DNA of 64,000 nucleotides from Primula veris. Taxonomy: Eukaryota; Streptophyta; Magnoliopsida; Ericales; Primulaceae. Positions within the stretch are counted from its first letter, which is position 1; the number at the start of each line of letters is the position of its first letter. Positions 37,805 to 50,761 of the stretch are shown in pieces. The stretch is taken from the NCBI GenBank assembly GCA_963682055.1, contig OY821749.1, positions 5,692,336 to 5,756,335 on the forward strand, in the 5' to 3' direction. Below the pieces are notes generated by a model. It had not been told where the DNA came from. It saw only the letters and a list, made by a program, of their open reading frames with translations, and did not search any database. The translations under genes were made by a program, and so were the position numbers.

Positions 37805-38529
37805 GCTAGGGCTGTAAATGAGATGAACTATTCGTGAAATCGTTCGTGTTTGGCTCGGCTAATGCTCGGTTCATGTTCGTTCATTTATAAATGAACACGA
37901 TAATGAACAAGAATATAGTATTCGTCTATTAAGTGAACTGAACATGAACAACCCTCTGTTCGGTTCGTCTAAACTCGTGTTCGTGTAACTATATATAAAG
38001 TTTGATAAAAATAAAATAAAATCTATTAATGATGTAACAAAAATTAATATCACTACACAATTAATAAACTTATTTATGCTATAATAATATAAATAATATG
38101 TTTGTATTATTTTAAACTTATTATGTTAATTTATATCATTATACTATAAATACAGTCATCGATTTTATCGTTAAGTATTCAACTCGTTAAAGTAATCATA
38201 CGTATGTAAAAAAGAATTTATACAATATATAAACTTAAATTATATGTGAACTGGTTTATTCTAGTTAACAATATAGTAATATATGATAAAAGAAAAATAT
38301 ATTTTAAAAAGAAAGAAAAATATATATTTTTTTCAATTATTAAATGTTTTGGAAGAAATTAGATGTTCACGAACAACTCGTGTTCGGCTCGTCAAATGTT
38401 CGGTTCATGTTCGTCAAATGTTCGTTCGTATTTAAATGAACATGAACCGAACATGAACAAGAGTTTTAGTTCATGAACTGAACATGAACAGAGGGTTGTT
38501 CGGTTCGTTTCGTTTCATTTACAGTCCTT
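37805..38529. mobile_element. hAT-like MITE, copy 2
   Basis: A 725-bp copy of the element at 1566-2213, flanked by CCGTTG at 37,799-37,804 and 38,530-38,535. The inverted ends are clearer here: GGGCTGTAAATGA at the left and TCATTTACAGTCC at the right. It carries about 75 bp in the middle that copy 1 lacks. No coding. Confidence 0.78.
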
Positions 38530-38750
38530 CCGTTGACATCATTTTGTATATCTCAAGTTTACTTAGTAATCTCATCATTTTTTTTTACCGAACAGGTCAT
38601 TTGTCGGAATGGAAAATCATGTAAACAAACGCCGCCTTAAATAATTAGCATACAAGTTATCAAGAAAAGCACCTCAAAATCAAGATGATCGTATCATATT
38701 TTTAATTAAATTTGCAACAAAATGACTCTCCCATGAAAAGAAGAAGTAAT

Positions 38751-38822
38751 TTAACAAGCCTTTAATTAATAAATGGCAAATGCAAACTTGGGGCGTTTTA
38801 CATATTTCAGAGGCGTCATATA
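38751..38822 (-). pseudogene. Truncated mature exon of a cysteine-rich peptide gene
   Basis: The minus strand matches the last third of exon 2 of the 49.7-kb peptide gene (AAATATGTAAAA.., then GCATTTGC.. to GGCTTGTTAA). The frame is shifted and the cysteine codons are lost. Similarity of the 3' flank continues to about 38,600. The signal-peptide exon is not found nearby. Confidence 0.6.
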
Positions 38823-39967
38823 GTATCCTCATGTTCATTCAAGTATATAATTACTAACATATTTGACCATTGATCGATTTGGTCTATCAATTAGTTAGGT
38901 TCATGAAGAAAATCTATTACCTTAACAGAAGAGGATTTCTATTCTACTTCCTTTTCATTGTTTTCAATTATAAAGCAATACAAACTAATTTGCTTTATAC
39001 TGATTGATGTTACTGGTTAATTTTGTTCAACTGACTTCAAAACAAGATCAATATCGCAAAAGTCTGCATTTAAAACATGTACTCATGAAATTACAAATTG
39101 GGATCGGGTCCAATTTGGATTATTTTTTAGTTCTAAAAGAATTTCAAAATTATTGCCAGTAAAATGAAATGTTAAAAGATTAAAAAAAAAAGTCTTATGC
39201 CCAAAAATATGAATAATTGTATGAGCGGACCAAACCCTCTATATGTGTTCCTTTTCTACATTGAAAAATGGTAAATGGAGGGTTGTTCATGCCATGGAGT
39301 TAACAATTAAGATTTTTGGATAGTTTTGATTGATCTAGCAGTGTGGTTTTATATATGCAAAATTATAATATAAGACAGTGTAGGAAAAATAATGTTTTAA
39401 TATCATGTTAATTATAAGTGTTATAAGAGCATTCACATCAGTTAACCGACTATTTTCTCTAAATTTGGGGTAATAATCATATTATTTCAGTTATTATAAT
39501 ACAACTTCCATATAAATTACTCTATCATCTCACTTGTAACATTAAAATATTATTTATATATATATATTATTTAATAATTTACTTTTAACTCATATTAAAT
39601 TTTTAATATATATCAAAGAGAAAAGTTGAAGAGAACGGAAAGAGAAAATATTATTTTAATTTATAATAAAATAATTCATTTTATTGAATTTAGGAGAATA
39701 AGATGAGTTTTTTTTTATTTGACTAAACAAACTATAAAGAAACTGGTTTGATACTATTTTAATAAATTTTCTCCTATTTATAAATAAAATTGATTGGTTA
39801 GGATAAGTGACGCCGCTCTAAAGACAACTTATAATACTTGCAGTTGTTTGAGCATCATTAGTAATCTCATCATAAAATATCATATATAGTAGTTAGAGTA
39901 CCATACAAATTATTTGTGGGACCACAAGTCTAATCTCAATAATAAATCATGTAAACAAAGAAGTCCA

Positions 39968-40169
39968 TGTTGTAATACACTATTAGCTAGGTATTTAGAA
40001 AGACAGAAGTAGAGAGAGGGGAGAACAGTATCGTCTTTATTAATGAATGAATATGAATGAATGTAAAGTATAAGACCCCTAGCCCTCTTTATATAGATAG
40101 AGGGGTAGGGTTACAAGACCTACATGAACCAATAAAGTATAAGCCCAATAGTCCAATTATCTTACAACA
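39968..40169 (-). repeat. 3' LTR of Copia element
   Basis: 202 bp, TGTTGTAA..TTACAACA. On the minus strand it has a TATA box CTATATAAAG (rc of 40,087-40,096) and an AATAAAG signal downstream. It differs from the other LTR by one base. Confidence 0.9.
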
Positions 40170-43100
40170 CTCCCCCTTTGGACGTCTTGAATTCTTCGTC
40201 TTCATGCAGTCGATCTGAGTCGAGTTCATTCGCAGTGCTAAACACATAAAAACCTTAGGGACGGAAAACCCAGTGTGGGACAAAACCGGTACCTAGGAGA
40301 AACTGTGTAGCCGAATGATATAGGCCGAAATATCATGTAAGTAACTAACCACAAAACAGTGTGCCTCATCAAAACCTTGACAGAGCAAACCCAATGGGAA
40401 AATCTCTGATCGAAGGAAAAAGAGTGCAACAGTGGTAGTAGTAGGGGATCAACCACAAAACAGGTGCCTCATTAAAACCTTGCTAGAGTAAACCCAGTGG
40501 GAAAAACCTCTAGTCGAAGGACAAAAGAGTACACAGTGGTAAGAAGTATACAACCGGATACTCCTCCTAATTTCGGCAATCTTAAGTGAGATATGATGGG
40601 AACGTGTCTCGCTAAAAACCTTGCCAAGGAAAACCCAGTGGGAAAAAACCTTGGTCTAAGGACAAAAAGAGTACACGAGCATGCGACTGGATGCTCCTCC
40701 TCACTTGCACACGACAGGGTGCGAAGATTTCGACTAAGTAGTAATTAGTGCAATAAGCATTCACCTGGATGCTCCCCCTCACTTGCACACGACTGGGTGC
40801 AAAGATTTCATATTCCAAGAAAGAGTACGAGCATTCGACTGGATGCCTCATTTACTTACATACGACTGGATGCAAGAAAATCTAACGTGGAATAGAACGA
40901 GCATTCAACTGGATGCTCTTAAACTTCATTTGTGAAGATTAATTTCGGCGAGAAATGCTAAATAGCATAATGTAGTCATGTCTCTCTTGATCAATAACAA
41001 CAAGTTGTCTTCTATGACAAGTGTTTTATCTGAATCGTGAGACAGAACATATGTAATTCAAATATGACTAATACTAGCTCGAAGCCATATACACTCTCCA
41101 GTCGTCTCATAGAGCACGAATAGAACAGAGTGATTCACTTGGAGTCATTCCAAGACCTCCAAGATGTCGCCTTATTCCTAATGGTAAAGACATACCATGT
41201 TAGGAATATCCCTTATGCGGGTCTGATAAGTAACCGGCATCGGTATAACCGAAAAAGGGTTGCGTTAATTCGAGTACCGAAGGGGGTAGGTACACTCGAT
41301 GACGCAAATGGGATAAACTAGCCCACTTCCAAAATTATCATAAGGTAAGGGAATGTGTCTTTAGTGCCATTTCGATGGCAGCGTGTTAACGCGATGTTGT
41401 GTCGAGCTATACCATTCACAACAGACGAGATGTTCGTCCTAGCACATTAGACCAAGTACAATGATGCGCTTATTGTACTTAGATATGAACATTATGGTTC
41501 AATATCTCTTCATCGTCTCATCAGGGACGGACTGGGTCTCTATCAATGTCTAGTGATCGAACGATCATGGGAGAATCTGAATACTTAGCGTCATGATGAC
41601 TAAAACGTCATAACACCTTCTGGGTGTAGTCTGAATCATGGACTTAGATTCAATCTTTACGGGACTCAATCATCAGGTTGAGTCACTACCGTGTCTTCCC
41701 AAGATCCTTCATCTCGAAGGCAAATCCAAAAATGGATCGCGTAATAGAACACGCAAGGGCATAATACTTGTTCAAGTATCCCAAACTAATCAAGTACTCA
41801 CTTAGGCGGTATACCACATCCGCTCGGATTATATTAATCCATATAGTAAACGTCTCAGTCAATTGAGATCGTGTTCCGTGGTTAGGAACTACTTGATTAA
41901 AGCATATGAAGTCACACATGGACCTTCATCTATATCTCTTTGTCTAAATCCCCATAGGGATAAAACCGTGACCACATTCATGGCTGCATACTCAGTTTTT
42001 CGGAAACTACTAAACTGGTAAAATAGGGGACTGTTATAATGTCCATTACGAGAAAATTAACCATCTCGTAATCAATTCCAAGGTGTGAGAGAAGCCTTGC
42101 GCTACTAGGCGAGCATTCTACAATCTCATTATTCTCATCACTCTTCCTTACGAATAACCAAATAAACGAACTCGTTTAACATTGGTGGTGTTAGAGCAAC
42201 AGGTCCGAACACACTTTCGCTAAGGAGTCTACTTGGATTGCAAGTTTCCATTAGTCCAGTCTATTCTACGTTGACTTCAGGCAACGGTACATGGTTCTCT
42301 GTCATAATTTGCTCATATTATCAGTCGTCACCGAGTATATGAACAAGTAATCAATGACAGTCTCGTTTCGCTTCAATATCGTCTAAGATATCATGATCGA
42401 CAGATATTTTGAGATTCTTAGGATGAGGAGGAAATCACACATCTCATTGATCCTTTATAATCTCGTGCGACAAACGAGTTTCAGTTCACCACCTCTGGGG
42501 CTGAACGAATTAAGAACCGGTCAACTTCCTCATATATTAGGAAGGACGATAGACTGACAGCCGACGGCAGCGTCATTTGCTTGGAGGGTTCGGCCAAAGC
42601 AACGTGTTACGACAGGAACACGGCGTCCAACAGGGACGTCTATCCTTGGAAGCATTTTGCAGCAGGTATAAATGATCTCGTGACATCTCATAAAGTCATT
42701 AAATGCATCTGGCATTTAGTTAGACTTGAGAGAGTCTATGCACTTACTTATCACTAAGTGCAGTTTTGGGGATCAAGCTAAGACTGAGTGGGTTATGTCA
42801 TGTTACTTCACGTCGTTCCTTATCAACGGTAACGTGCAAATCTCCCCCTAACGATAGGGAGAACAGTCTTAGCGATGTCACTTGCGCATATCATGTGGTA
42901 AAGAGATCGCTTGCCAAGGTTACTCTATCAAATGATAGGCAGGGGATTCATAATCGACTTATGTCCCCTTCAGAGGTCCATATTTTGAATGCTTGAGCGG
43001 CTCAATCAAAATATTAATTAATCACTCTAAACACGCGTTAATATGAGACTTCTGGCTCATAACCAGTAACCAGCTGGTACGCATATGGTGTTTGAGTGTG

Positions 43101-45099
43101 TATGGGCCTCATAACGGACCAATGCAGCAAAATAGCATAACCCACACGGAAATATAAATCTTGGTGCGCAAGACCAAGAAATGCGTGCAATTATTTGCAG
43201 TCGCATCATCAAACTTTCCGTGAGTCCATTTGGGTCTGAACATAATCGACAGGATGTTCAATTTCAATTTCCAAACTCAGGTAATTCAAATCGAAATTTC
43301 GATTATTACTCTTCGGAATTATCAAGTCGACTAGACTTTTCAGGATAATCCGGATCATGAGCCATCAACTTAATGATAGGGCTAAAAGTTGGGAAAGTGC
43401 TGCATTTATGTGGACAACATTAAAATGTGACCATATTGTCGATGCATCAACCATAACCATTTATATTTATGGTCCGTCTTATGGTTGGATAAGTCCACAA
43501 TAACTCCTTCAATTCTTTACAAGAATTCTACGAGTTCATTTCGTGATCTTTACACATACTAGTCTTTCAAAGTGAGCATTAATGCATGAATTTCGGATTA
43601 ATCGCGAAATATATTCTCAGAGAGAATTCAAATGCGATGCGATTATAAATCAACCATCGTCTTTTGACCCGGGAATATCTCATCCGGTCAATGCCACAAT
43701 ATCAAAATGCTCTTATCAATCGACGACAGGCGAATGATAGTACAGACAATCATGTCTTCGCATTTAAATCATTTATCATTTCGACGACAGGCGAAATGAT
43801 AAGTTAACTTTAAATACTTTAAAGAATGTGGTAGCAACCACTTGAAAGACATTTCAACTCCTCTAAAATACGCTTTTGGTCGTATTGAATGGAGACTACG
43901 TAAATAAATTTCAATTCTTTCATGAGCTATTACCAGGTAACACTGGTTTTCTCGAATATTTTATAACTCAACAAGGTACGACAGGACCTATAGGAGTATA
44001 ACGCCTCATATTTGACAAATCAATTTGGCTTTACCAAAGATTTCGATTTGGAACGACAGGTCCAGAATCGTTGTCACTGAGTACACTTTTAGGCAAGTAG
44101 TTGATGAAATTATGTGGTACACTGTTACCCACTATTTCCAGAAAACCAACTACACCACAAGTATTGCCTAAATTTTCATAATTTAAAGTTTGGTCACATT
44201 TGTCAAAAGAATTTGCTCAAAAAACACTTTAAATTATTTCGAGAAATTTCGTAAACAGGCAAACCATAATCCAAAAATATGGTCCAAATGGAAAAATAAT
44301 AATCCAAATGGAAAACATAATCCAGATGAGCGAAAAAATGGCTCAATGATTTATCAAAATCAATAAAGAAAGGTATCAAACTCATTTGAGCCACAAAATC
44401 GGGGGTCTCAATAGTTTCCTTTCAATTAACTTTAACCACATTAGCATTGGTTTTTCCACCTTTATAATAGTTGTGAACTATTTAAGGAGTAACCGTGCAT
44501 GACCTTTGTCTTTATAGCATAGAGTTGGCTCATTGAGCATTATCTCTTGCTTTGTGACAACGGGCCATATTGTTCCTTTCAATTACTGTCTTGAAGCCAT
44601 AGGTTTTCGATTTTGACGATTGTCTAAAATCTCGCTTGGCTAGGCAATTCATCGGGATTGCGACAGTTCGAGACAAATAACACTTGTCTCGGTTCTCGAT
44701 TCGTGGAAAAAAAATATACACGAAGAGCATTAATACAAGGCAAACAATTCGCCATTGACCCAATAGGATTAAAACTACTCACCGGGGTAATTTTCTTATC
44801 AAATAACACATGGGCGATAAAGGAACATGGTGAATATAAATTCACGATACTACTTATGGAATACGATTTCCAAGCTTGTATTTTGGTGAATGATTGCTCC
44901 AATATGTCAATTTCAGACATTTGTTCACCATAGACGTCATCACGTCTCAAATGTGGCGGCGGAATAAAATCAACGCCTTAGCATTCATCATGAGGGTAAC
45001 AACAAACTCGTGTTCTACTCATAAAAGATGGCATCCAAAAAAAAATGGGACATCACATTTTCACACATCAGGGTGAGTAACATGTGGTGACGGATTAAA

Positions 45100-46738
45100 A
45101 TCAACGTTTAAACGGTCATTTCGCAAGTATGTTTTTACGATTTTTCTCATCATAGATGGCATCCAACATGTGTTGAGAGTTCTGGATTATTTATCATATA
45201 AAACGACTGGTTTATATGTTTATGGTTTGCACAAGCACAAACTTTTTTTCGAAACGACAGGTTCGAAAACATTAGTTTTGCTACTCATGTGAATCAGTTT
45301 TCATTGATCGAACGACGGGTCGATACTAAAACAACAATTCGGCGAAACATACATAACTATATAAACACACTCGGGGAAATTATTATTTAGTCAACCCCTT
45401 TCGGTAGCTCTATTTGAAAAACGACCAGGAAAGACGGTGAGGGTGGAGGGCACGAATGCCACTTAAAACCCGACCTCATTAGGATATCGACTTCCGCCTA
45501 TATCTTTCCTAGACATCGTATCCAAATAGGTGAGCCTATTTAGGGAAGATTCATAATTTTTCCAACTTAAATGTGAATATATATGATTTTCGCATTTTAT
45601 ATATGGCAATAATATTAACAGCATAGAGAATATCTATCTAGATTAACCACAATATATAAACAGGCAGTAAATATATTTTAGGATCTATCTAATCATGCAG
45701 TAGATTTGGTGTTATAAACAAATCAATTTAATATTATCAATCAATCTATAAAGATTCTAACATATCAAATCAAATCAATTTAAAATTATCAATCAGATCT
45801 AATCCAATAATTTACTGGCATATGTGATGTTTATATATATGATAATATCAAAAGATATGATTATGCTAACAAGATATCAATCAATTATCTATGTTTATCG
45901 CCATATTAATAATTCTATACATGGTAGTTTTAACATGCAAGCAAACAATATATTTTTAATTACCAATCAATTCTATATATGGTAAAAAAATATTTTAACA
46001 TGCAAAGGGGTTAAATTTACATGGAAACATATCAATTTATTCAATTAACATGCAATTTTTATTCGCTTGCCTTTTAATAAATATATATATGCATGTGGAT
46101 GAATATTTAGACCGAATATTGACTTTTATAACACATATATACTGTTTTTATACATGTAATATACTACAGGGACTATCCGTGTAATTTCAGCAAACTATAT
46201 ATCTATTTACAGTATTATTACTGATTCAGTCCATAATTTCAGACAAGTTTCAGTTTAGTCCTTGAGTAATTTCCAGAATAGTTTACAGCTTTCAAAGAAT
46301 TACAAATCAGTACATACGTTTCAGTTTGTTGCAGATTTAATCCGACAGATTAATACATGCTTTACAATTACATGATTTGGGTTATTTTGTATAATCTTAT
46401 CAATAAATATGATTTTATAATCAACAATATGTGTGTTACGATCATATATAGTTATCCATACAAGTAACAAACCTTAATACACATGGATTATATACTACGG
46501 GATATTTATCATGTTTTAGTTATCCATAAAATAATACGTGCGATCACATATATGGAATAAATTAAGTTTTGAATTCGATACCTTACGCACGGTATGTTGA
46601 TGAAGGTCGATATAGCAAAACCCTAAAAATCCGGATAAACCTCAAGGTTTATAAATACCCAATATCCGTCCGTTTACCAAAAATCTCCAATATCTGTGAG
46701 CGTATATCCTATTCTTCGCGAGCAAAGTGCCGATAACG
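45100..46738 (-). other. Non-coding leader of the Copia element
   Basis: The 1.6 kb between the gag remnant and the 5' LTR is AT-rich with no open frame. Leaders this long are usual in Copia derivatives that have lost coding capacity. Confidence 0.5.
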
Positions 46739-46940
46739 TGTTGTAATACACTATTAGCTAGGTATTTAGGAAGACAGAAGTAGAGAGAGGGGAGAACAGT
46801 ATCGTCTTTATTAATGAATGAATATGAATGAATGTAAAGTATAAGACCCCTAGCCCTCTTTATATAGATAGAGGGGTAGGGTTACAAGACCTACATGAAC
46901 CAATAAAGTATAAGCCCAATAGTCCAATTATCTTACAACA
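46739..46940 (-). repeat. 5' LTR of Copia element
   Basis: 202 bp and identical to 39,968-40,169 except one base (TTTAGG here, TTTAGA there). It serves as promoter LTR in the minus orientation and is followed inward by the candidate primer-binding site. Confidence 0.9.
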
Positions 46941-47344
46941 GACCCTAAATAATTCAAATACCTATATTATTAACAAGTATGTATGTAAACCTTTTGTGGG
47001 TGTATTAATAAAAAATAATACAAATCACGTCACATAATTAAAATCCAATCTATTAAAAATAAAAATAATTTTTTTTAATTAATATTTAAATTTAGAAAGA
47101 CTTAACTAGTGTTCCAATATATTTATTTGAGTTTTTAGTAGGTTTAGTTTTTAATACGTGACATGATTTGTAGTATTACCGTCTGTATTAATCACATACG
47201 GGGTCTGTATAAAGCATAAGCCATCTTATTAACATATTTGACATTGATTTGATCAATCAACAAAGTTCCCGTATATTTTGTTTAAATAAAATTTATTTCC
47301 CTACCGAAGAGAATTTCTCTCCTGTTTAATTTTCTGCCTTTATG

Positions 47345-48155
47345 GGGGAAGGGGAGGAGGATTGCTTAATTTGAAGACTATTAAAATTGCTAATTATGAG
47401 CCGTCGGATCCTGTCACTCTATTTTTTAACGTTTCGGGAATGGGGAGGAGGACTGCTTAATTTAAAGACTACTAAAACTGCTAATTACGACCCGTCCGAT
47501 GTGATCTTAGATATTAAATTGAAAATTAAAAATAGGAAACATAAAAGCAACCAGAAAAAAGTGAAATTCTGTATAACTTTTTCCACCTCTCTGTATAGTC
47601 TATACCAATAAAATTAGAATCCTATTTCGTTTATCACATCTTCCATGTCCTCAATTATGAATTATCAAATTTTAATTGCACACATCCAAGATTTGGACAA
47701 ATAAAAAAAAAAATTATAAAAGAGAAAGAAAGAAAGATTTTCCCATCAAAGTTTCAAAGAAGTTTAATATTTAATTATTGATTCAATCTATAATGAATAT
47801 TCATAAAAGAATAAAAAAAACTCACCAATTAACCAGATAGTGATGATAATTGTATCACCTTAAACGAGTTTAAGAATTTGACCTAGTATGAAAATTGAAC
47901 AGAGATTTCGTAGTAATTGTGTAAATTGAAAATCGAAAAATTGAAAATGGGTGCAATAGTTTTTTTGTGAGAATGAAAGGGGTAAAGTCATATTCTAGAA
48001 GAGAGAGAGAGCGAGTCTGAAACATTTTTTATTTTATGAATTTTGTATTGGAGTAATTAAACCTTAGAAAATAGAGTGACAGGATTCATCCCATCCGACG
48101 GCTCATAATTAACAGTTTTAGTAGTCTTTTTAAATTAAGCAGTACTTCTCTCAAT
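47345..48155. mobile_element. TIR element of about 0.8 kb with a doubled left end
   Basis: The left end has two direct copies of GGGGAGGAGGATTGCTTAATTT.. GCTAATTATGAGCCGTCGG (47,352-47,430 and 47,436-47,505), and the right end has the reverse complement (48,070-48,155). No transposase. It abuts the 0.9-kb palindrome on its right. Confidence 0.6.
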
Positions 48156-48169
48156 TGCCCTTTTATGAA

Positions 48170-49060
48170 GGGGCGGTCTCTTTTGACTCCTCAAATTACT
48201 TATTTGAGAATCTGGTTAAAAACCAGGTCCACGTCACATCTTATTTTTATTTATTTTTTCAATTCATTCCATTCAATTTTATTACAAAATAAATAACTCT
48301 AACAGCACTTTATTATATCTTATTACACTTCATTTATCTACAAAATAAATAAATTTAGCCACTCCATCACACTATTAATTAATACGTTCCTATGTTTTTT
48401 TTTCCACTCAAACTAAATACAAAATTAAAATATTTTATAATCATAATATTATATCAAGTTAACACTTTCAAGTAATTTATATTTTGCATTTTTTTATTTA
48501 TTAATTTTGTTACTTCCGAGTAAATAATTAAATTGTTCCCAAAAACTAATTTTTTTCTTTCATCTTTACCTACCCACATAAAACATTTACCTACCCATAT
48601 TTATTTAACCACTTTCAAGTTAACCCAGTTAAATGTGGGTAGGTAAAGATGTAAGAAAATAATGACGTGTAGGGTTTTTGGGGACAATTTAATTATTTAC
48701 TCGGAAGTAACAAAATTAATAAATAAAAAAGTGCAAAATATAAATTACTTGAAAGTGTTAACTTGATATAATATTATGATTATAAAATATTTTAATTTTG
48801 TATTTAGTTTAAACGAAAAAAAAAACAGAGTAATGTATTAATTAATAGTGTGATGGAGTGGCTAAATTTATTTATTTTGTAGATAAATGAAGTGTAAAGA
48901 GATGTAATGAAAGGATGTTAGAGTTATTTATTTTGTAATAAAATTGAATGGAATGAATTAAAAAAATAAATAAAAATAAGATGTGACGTGGACCTGGTTT
49001 TTAACCAGGTCCTCAAATAAGTAAAATGAGGACTCAGAGTCCTCAAAATAGAATCTCCCC
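48170..49060. mobile_element. Giant-palindrome foldback MITE (0.9 kb)
   Basis: Two arms of about 400 bp are near-perfect reverse complements: for example ACCAGGTCCACGTCACATC at 48,224 against GATGTGACGTGGACCTGGT at 48,980. Even the centre pairs (CTTTACCTACCCAC against GTGGGTAGGTAAAG). The loop is only some tens of bases. Flanks TTTATGAA (48,162-48,169) and TTTATGAG (49,061-49,068) look like an 8-9 bp target duplication, as in MULE-derived MITEs. No coding. Confidence 0.88.
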
Positions 49061-49745
49061 TTTATGAGATTGCTTTACCTTTTGTTTCTACTTATATACG
49101 TACATTAATGTACGGTGCCCTCTTTAGAAATCAATAACAATAACTATTCTTAAAGCTTGGTTTTGCATGTTATCGCAATTCTGTGATGCTAATCATATCC
49201 CAATAATCAAACAATGTTTCATCAGCTTTATTTCATTTTACACGCATGACGAATAACATGAAAATCTTAATTTAATTACAAGTTCTATGACTAGAGAAAG
49301 AAAACCCACTAAAATGTGAAAGCGTTCTGGAAAAAATTTATATTATTAATTTATGGACACTTCTTGTATGGTTTTGATTGATCTGGCGGTGTGTCTTCTA
49401 TATGCAAAACTATATTATAAGACACTGCCATTATGTTAACGTTTTAATGCAATATGTTAACTATTAGTGTTATAAGCACAGCTTATGATACTTGTTGTTG
49501 TTTGGGTATAATTATAATCTCAAGTTCACTAGTAATCTCATCATAAATTATAATATTAAACAAATTATTTATGGGACCACCATCTATTGGAGTTCAACCC
49601 CAAATGTGAAATCATGTAAACAAACAAGGCCTTAAATAATTAGCACACAAGTTATCAAGAAAGGCACCTTAAAATCAAGGTGATCATATCATATTTTTAT
49701 TAAATCTGCAACATAAAGACTCTTTCATAGAAAAAAGGAATTAAT

Positions 49746-50761
49746 TTAACAAGCCTTTAAAAAGCAAATGCGAACTTGCGGCGTTTCCCAATGTGCTTTT
49801 ACATATTTGCGAGGCATAAAAAACTCATAAGCGGCTTGTATACATTCCTTCAAACAACTGTTTTCATCGCAAGGAGGATTATCAAAATGCATATCGAAAA
49901 TGCAGCCCGCTGCCATCATAGAGTCGTTCCCTGCAAATTACAACCATTGAATTATAAACTTACAGAGTTACAGTTAAATTTAAATTATATTATTGCTGAG
50001 ATTTATGCTTATTCATTTTTTAACGTTCTATATATGATCGTTTTATGCTTGTGTAAAAATAGTAGACCAATTGCCTTGTTTTTACTGATAATATGCTCAA
50101 TGGATCTAAAACAAAGAGATTTAAAACGCCTTATAAGTTCTAATTATTTTAAGGATAATAAAGAGAATCAAATTACATATTCAACCAAAGTAAGCAAGTA
50201 GAACATATTATTAGAATATTACTAGTACGACATGCAAAATGTCTGACATAGATCAAAGTAAGTATATAATATCTATAATACTGTTGTTATCTCTGTTGTT
50301 ACATAAAATAGTTAACTAACAATACATTATTTTTTATCTTCATTAGCTATGCTAAATTATGTGTTATCTTAAAAAAATTGCTGGCAAAATACAATTAATT
50401 AAAACGTGAAATCTATTTCAACTACTCCTATTTTAGTTTCTATATTAGCGGGGTTTACAAAATGACTAATTAATGAGATTTCAATTAATAATTAATTTTA
50501 ATTAAAATTAGATAACTTTATTAAATTAATACACTAATGTGAAGGTTAAATTTAAGTTACATATGTTCATTTAACATGTAATTAAATGATAATTTGTCAA
50601 AATTAATATGGTTAAAATGAACAAAACTATTGTTGATGCTGTTAGACTTGAAAACAGATGATTTAGTTATATAATTGACGGTAATTAAGGAAAATACGAA
50701 GCTCACCAATAGCAATCAAAGTCACGAGAATAAAAAGGACAAAGGATGACACTTTCTTCAT
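49746..50761 (-). CDS. Secreted cysteine-rich (defensin-like) peptide, two exons
   Basis: Exon 1 (50,761-50,707) encodes MKKVSSFVLFILVTLIAI, a classical signal peptide with two lysines and a long hydrophobic core, and ends in phase 1 at GTGAGC. Exon 2 (49,930-49,746) follows TAATTTGCAG and runs to TAA. The joined product is 79 residues. The mature part has six cysteines spaced C-x10-C-x4-C-x3-C-x25-C-x4-C (GCIFDMHFDNPPCDENSC at its start). Signal exon plus one mature exon is the usual plan of plant DEFL and other cysteine-rich peptide genes. The C-x4-C-x3-C core fits defensin-like folds, but the GxC motif is missing, so another CRP class is possible. Such peptides act outside the cell in defence or in pollen-pistil signalling; the role here is unknown. 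Relics of other copies lie at 38.7 and 51.9 kb. Confidence 0.72.

Larger units (their letters stand above)
39968..46940 (-). mobile_element. Ty1/Copia retrotransposon with degenerate gag-pol
   Basis: Two 202-bp LTRs bound 6.57 kb. On the minus strand the order is 5' LTR (46,739-46,940), a candidate primer site (CGTTATCGGCACT), interior, the polypurine tract CAAAGGGGGAG (rc of 40,170-40,180), and 3' LTR. Interior coding is decayed: near 44,530-44,960 a gag-like segment (YGEQMSEIDILEQSFTK); near 41,400-41,520 remnants like YLSTISALLYLV; near 41,130-41,260 an RNase H-like TDAGYLSDPHKGYS, all broken by stops and shifts. Copia 3'-end repeats with a CCCAGTGGGAAAAACC-type core lie at 40,360-40,680. 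The flanks GTCCA and GACCC are not a clean 5-bp target duplication. Confidence 0.88.

Noticed and set aside
42766..42996. Frame repeated at 12,001-12,252
   Set aside because: Both copies are antisense to the interior of related Copia elements; conservation reflects the shared element and shows no evidence of a coding antisense gene.
44624..44950. Overlapping frames of about 100 codons
   Set aside because: They are remnants of Copia gag in the decayed element and its antisense shadow, so not a separate gene.
49776..50201. 141-codon plus-strand frame
   Set aside because: It is antisense to exon 2 and intron of the cysteine-rich peptide gene, whose splice phases and signal peptide explain the region better.
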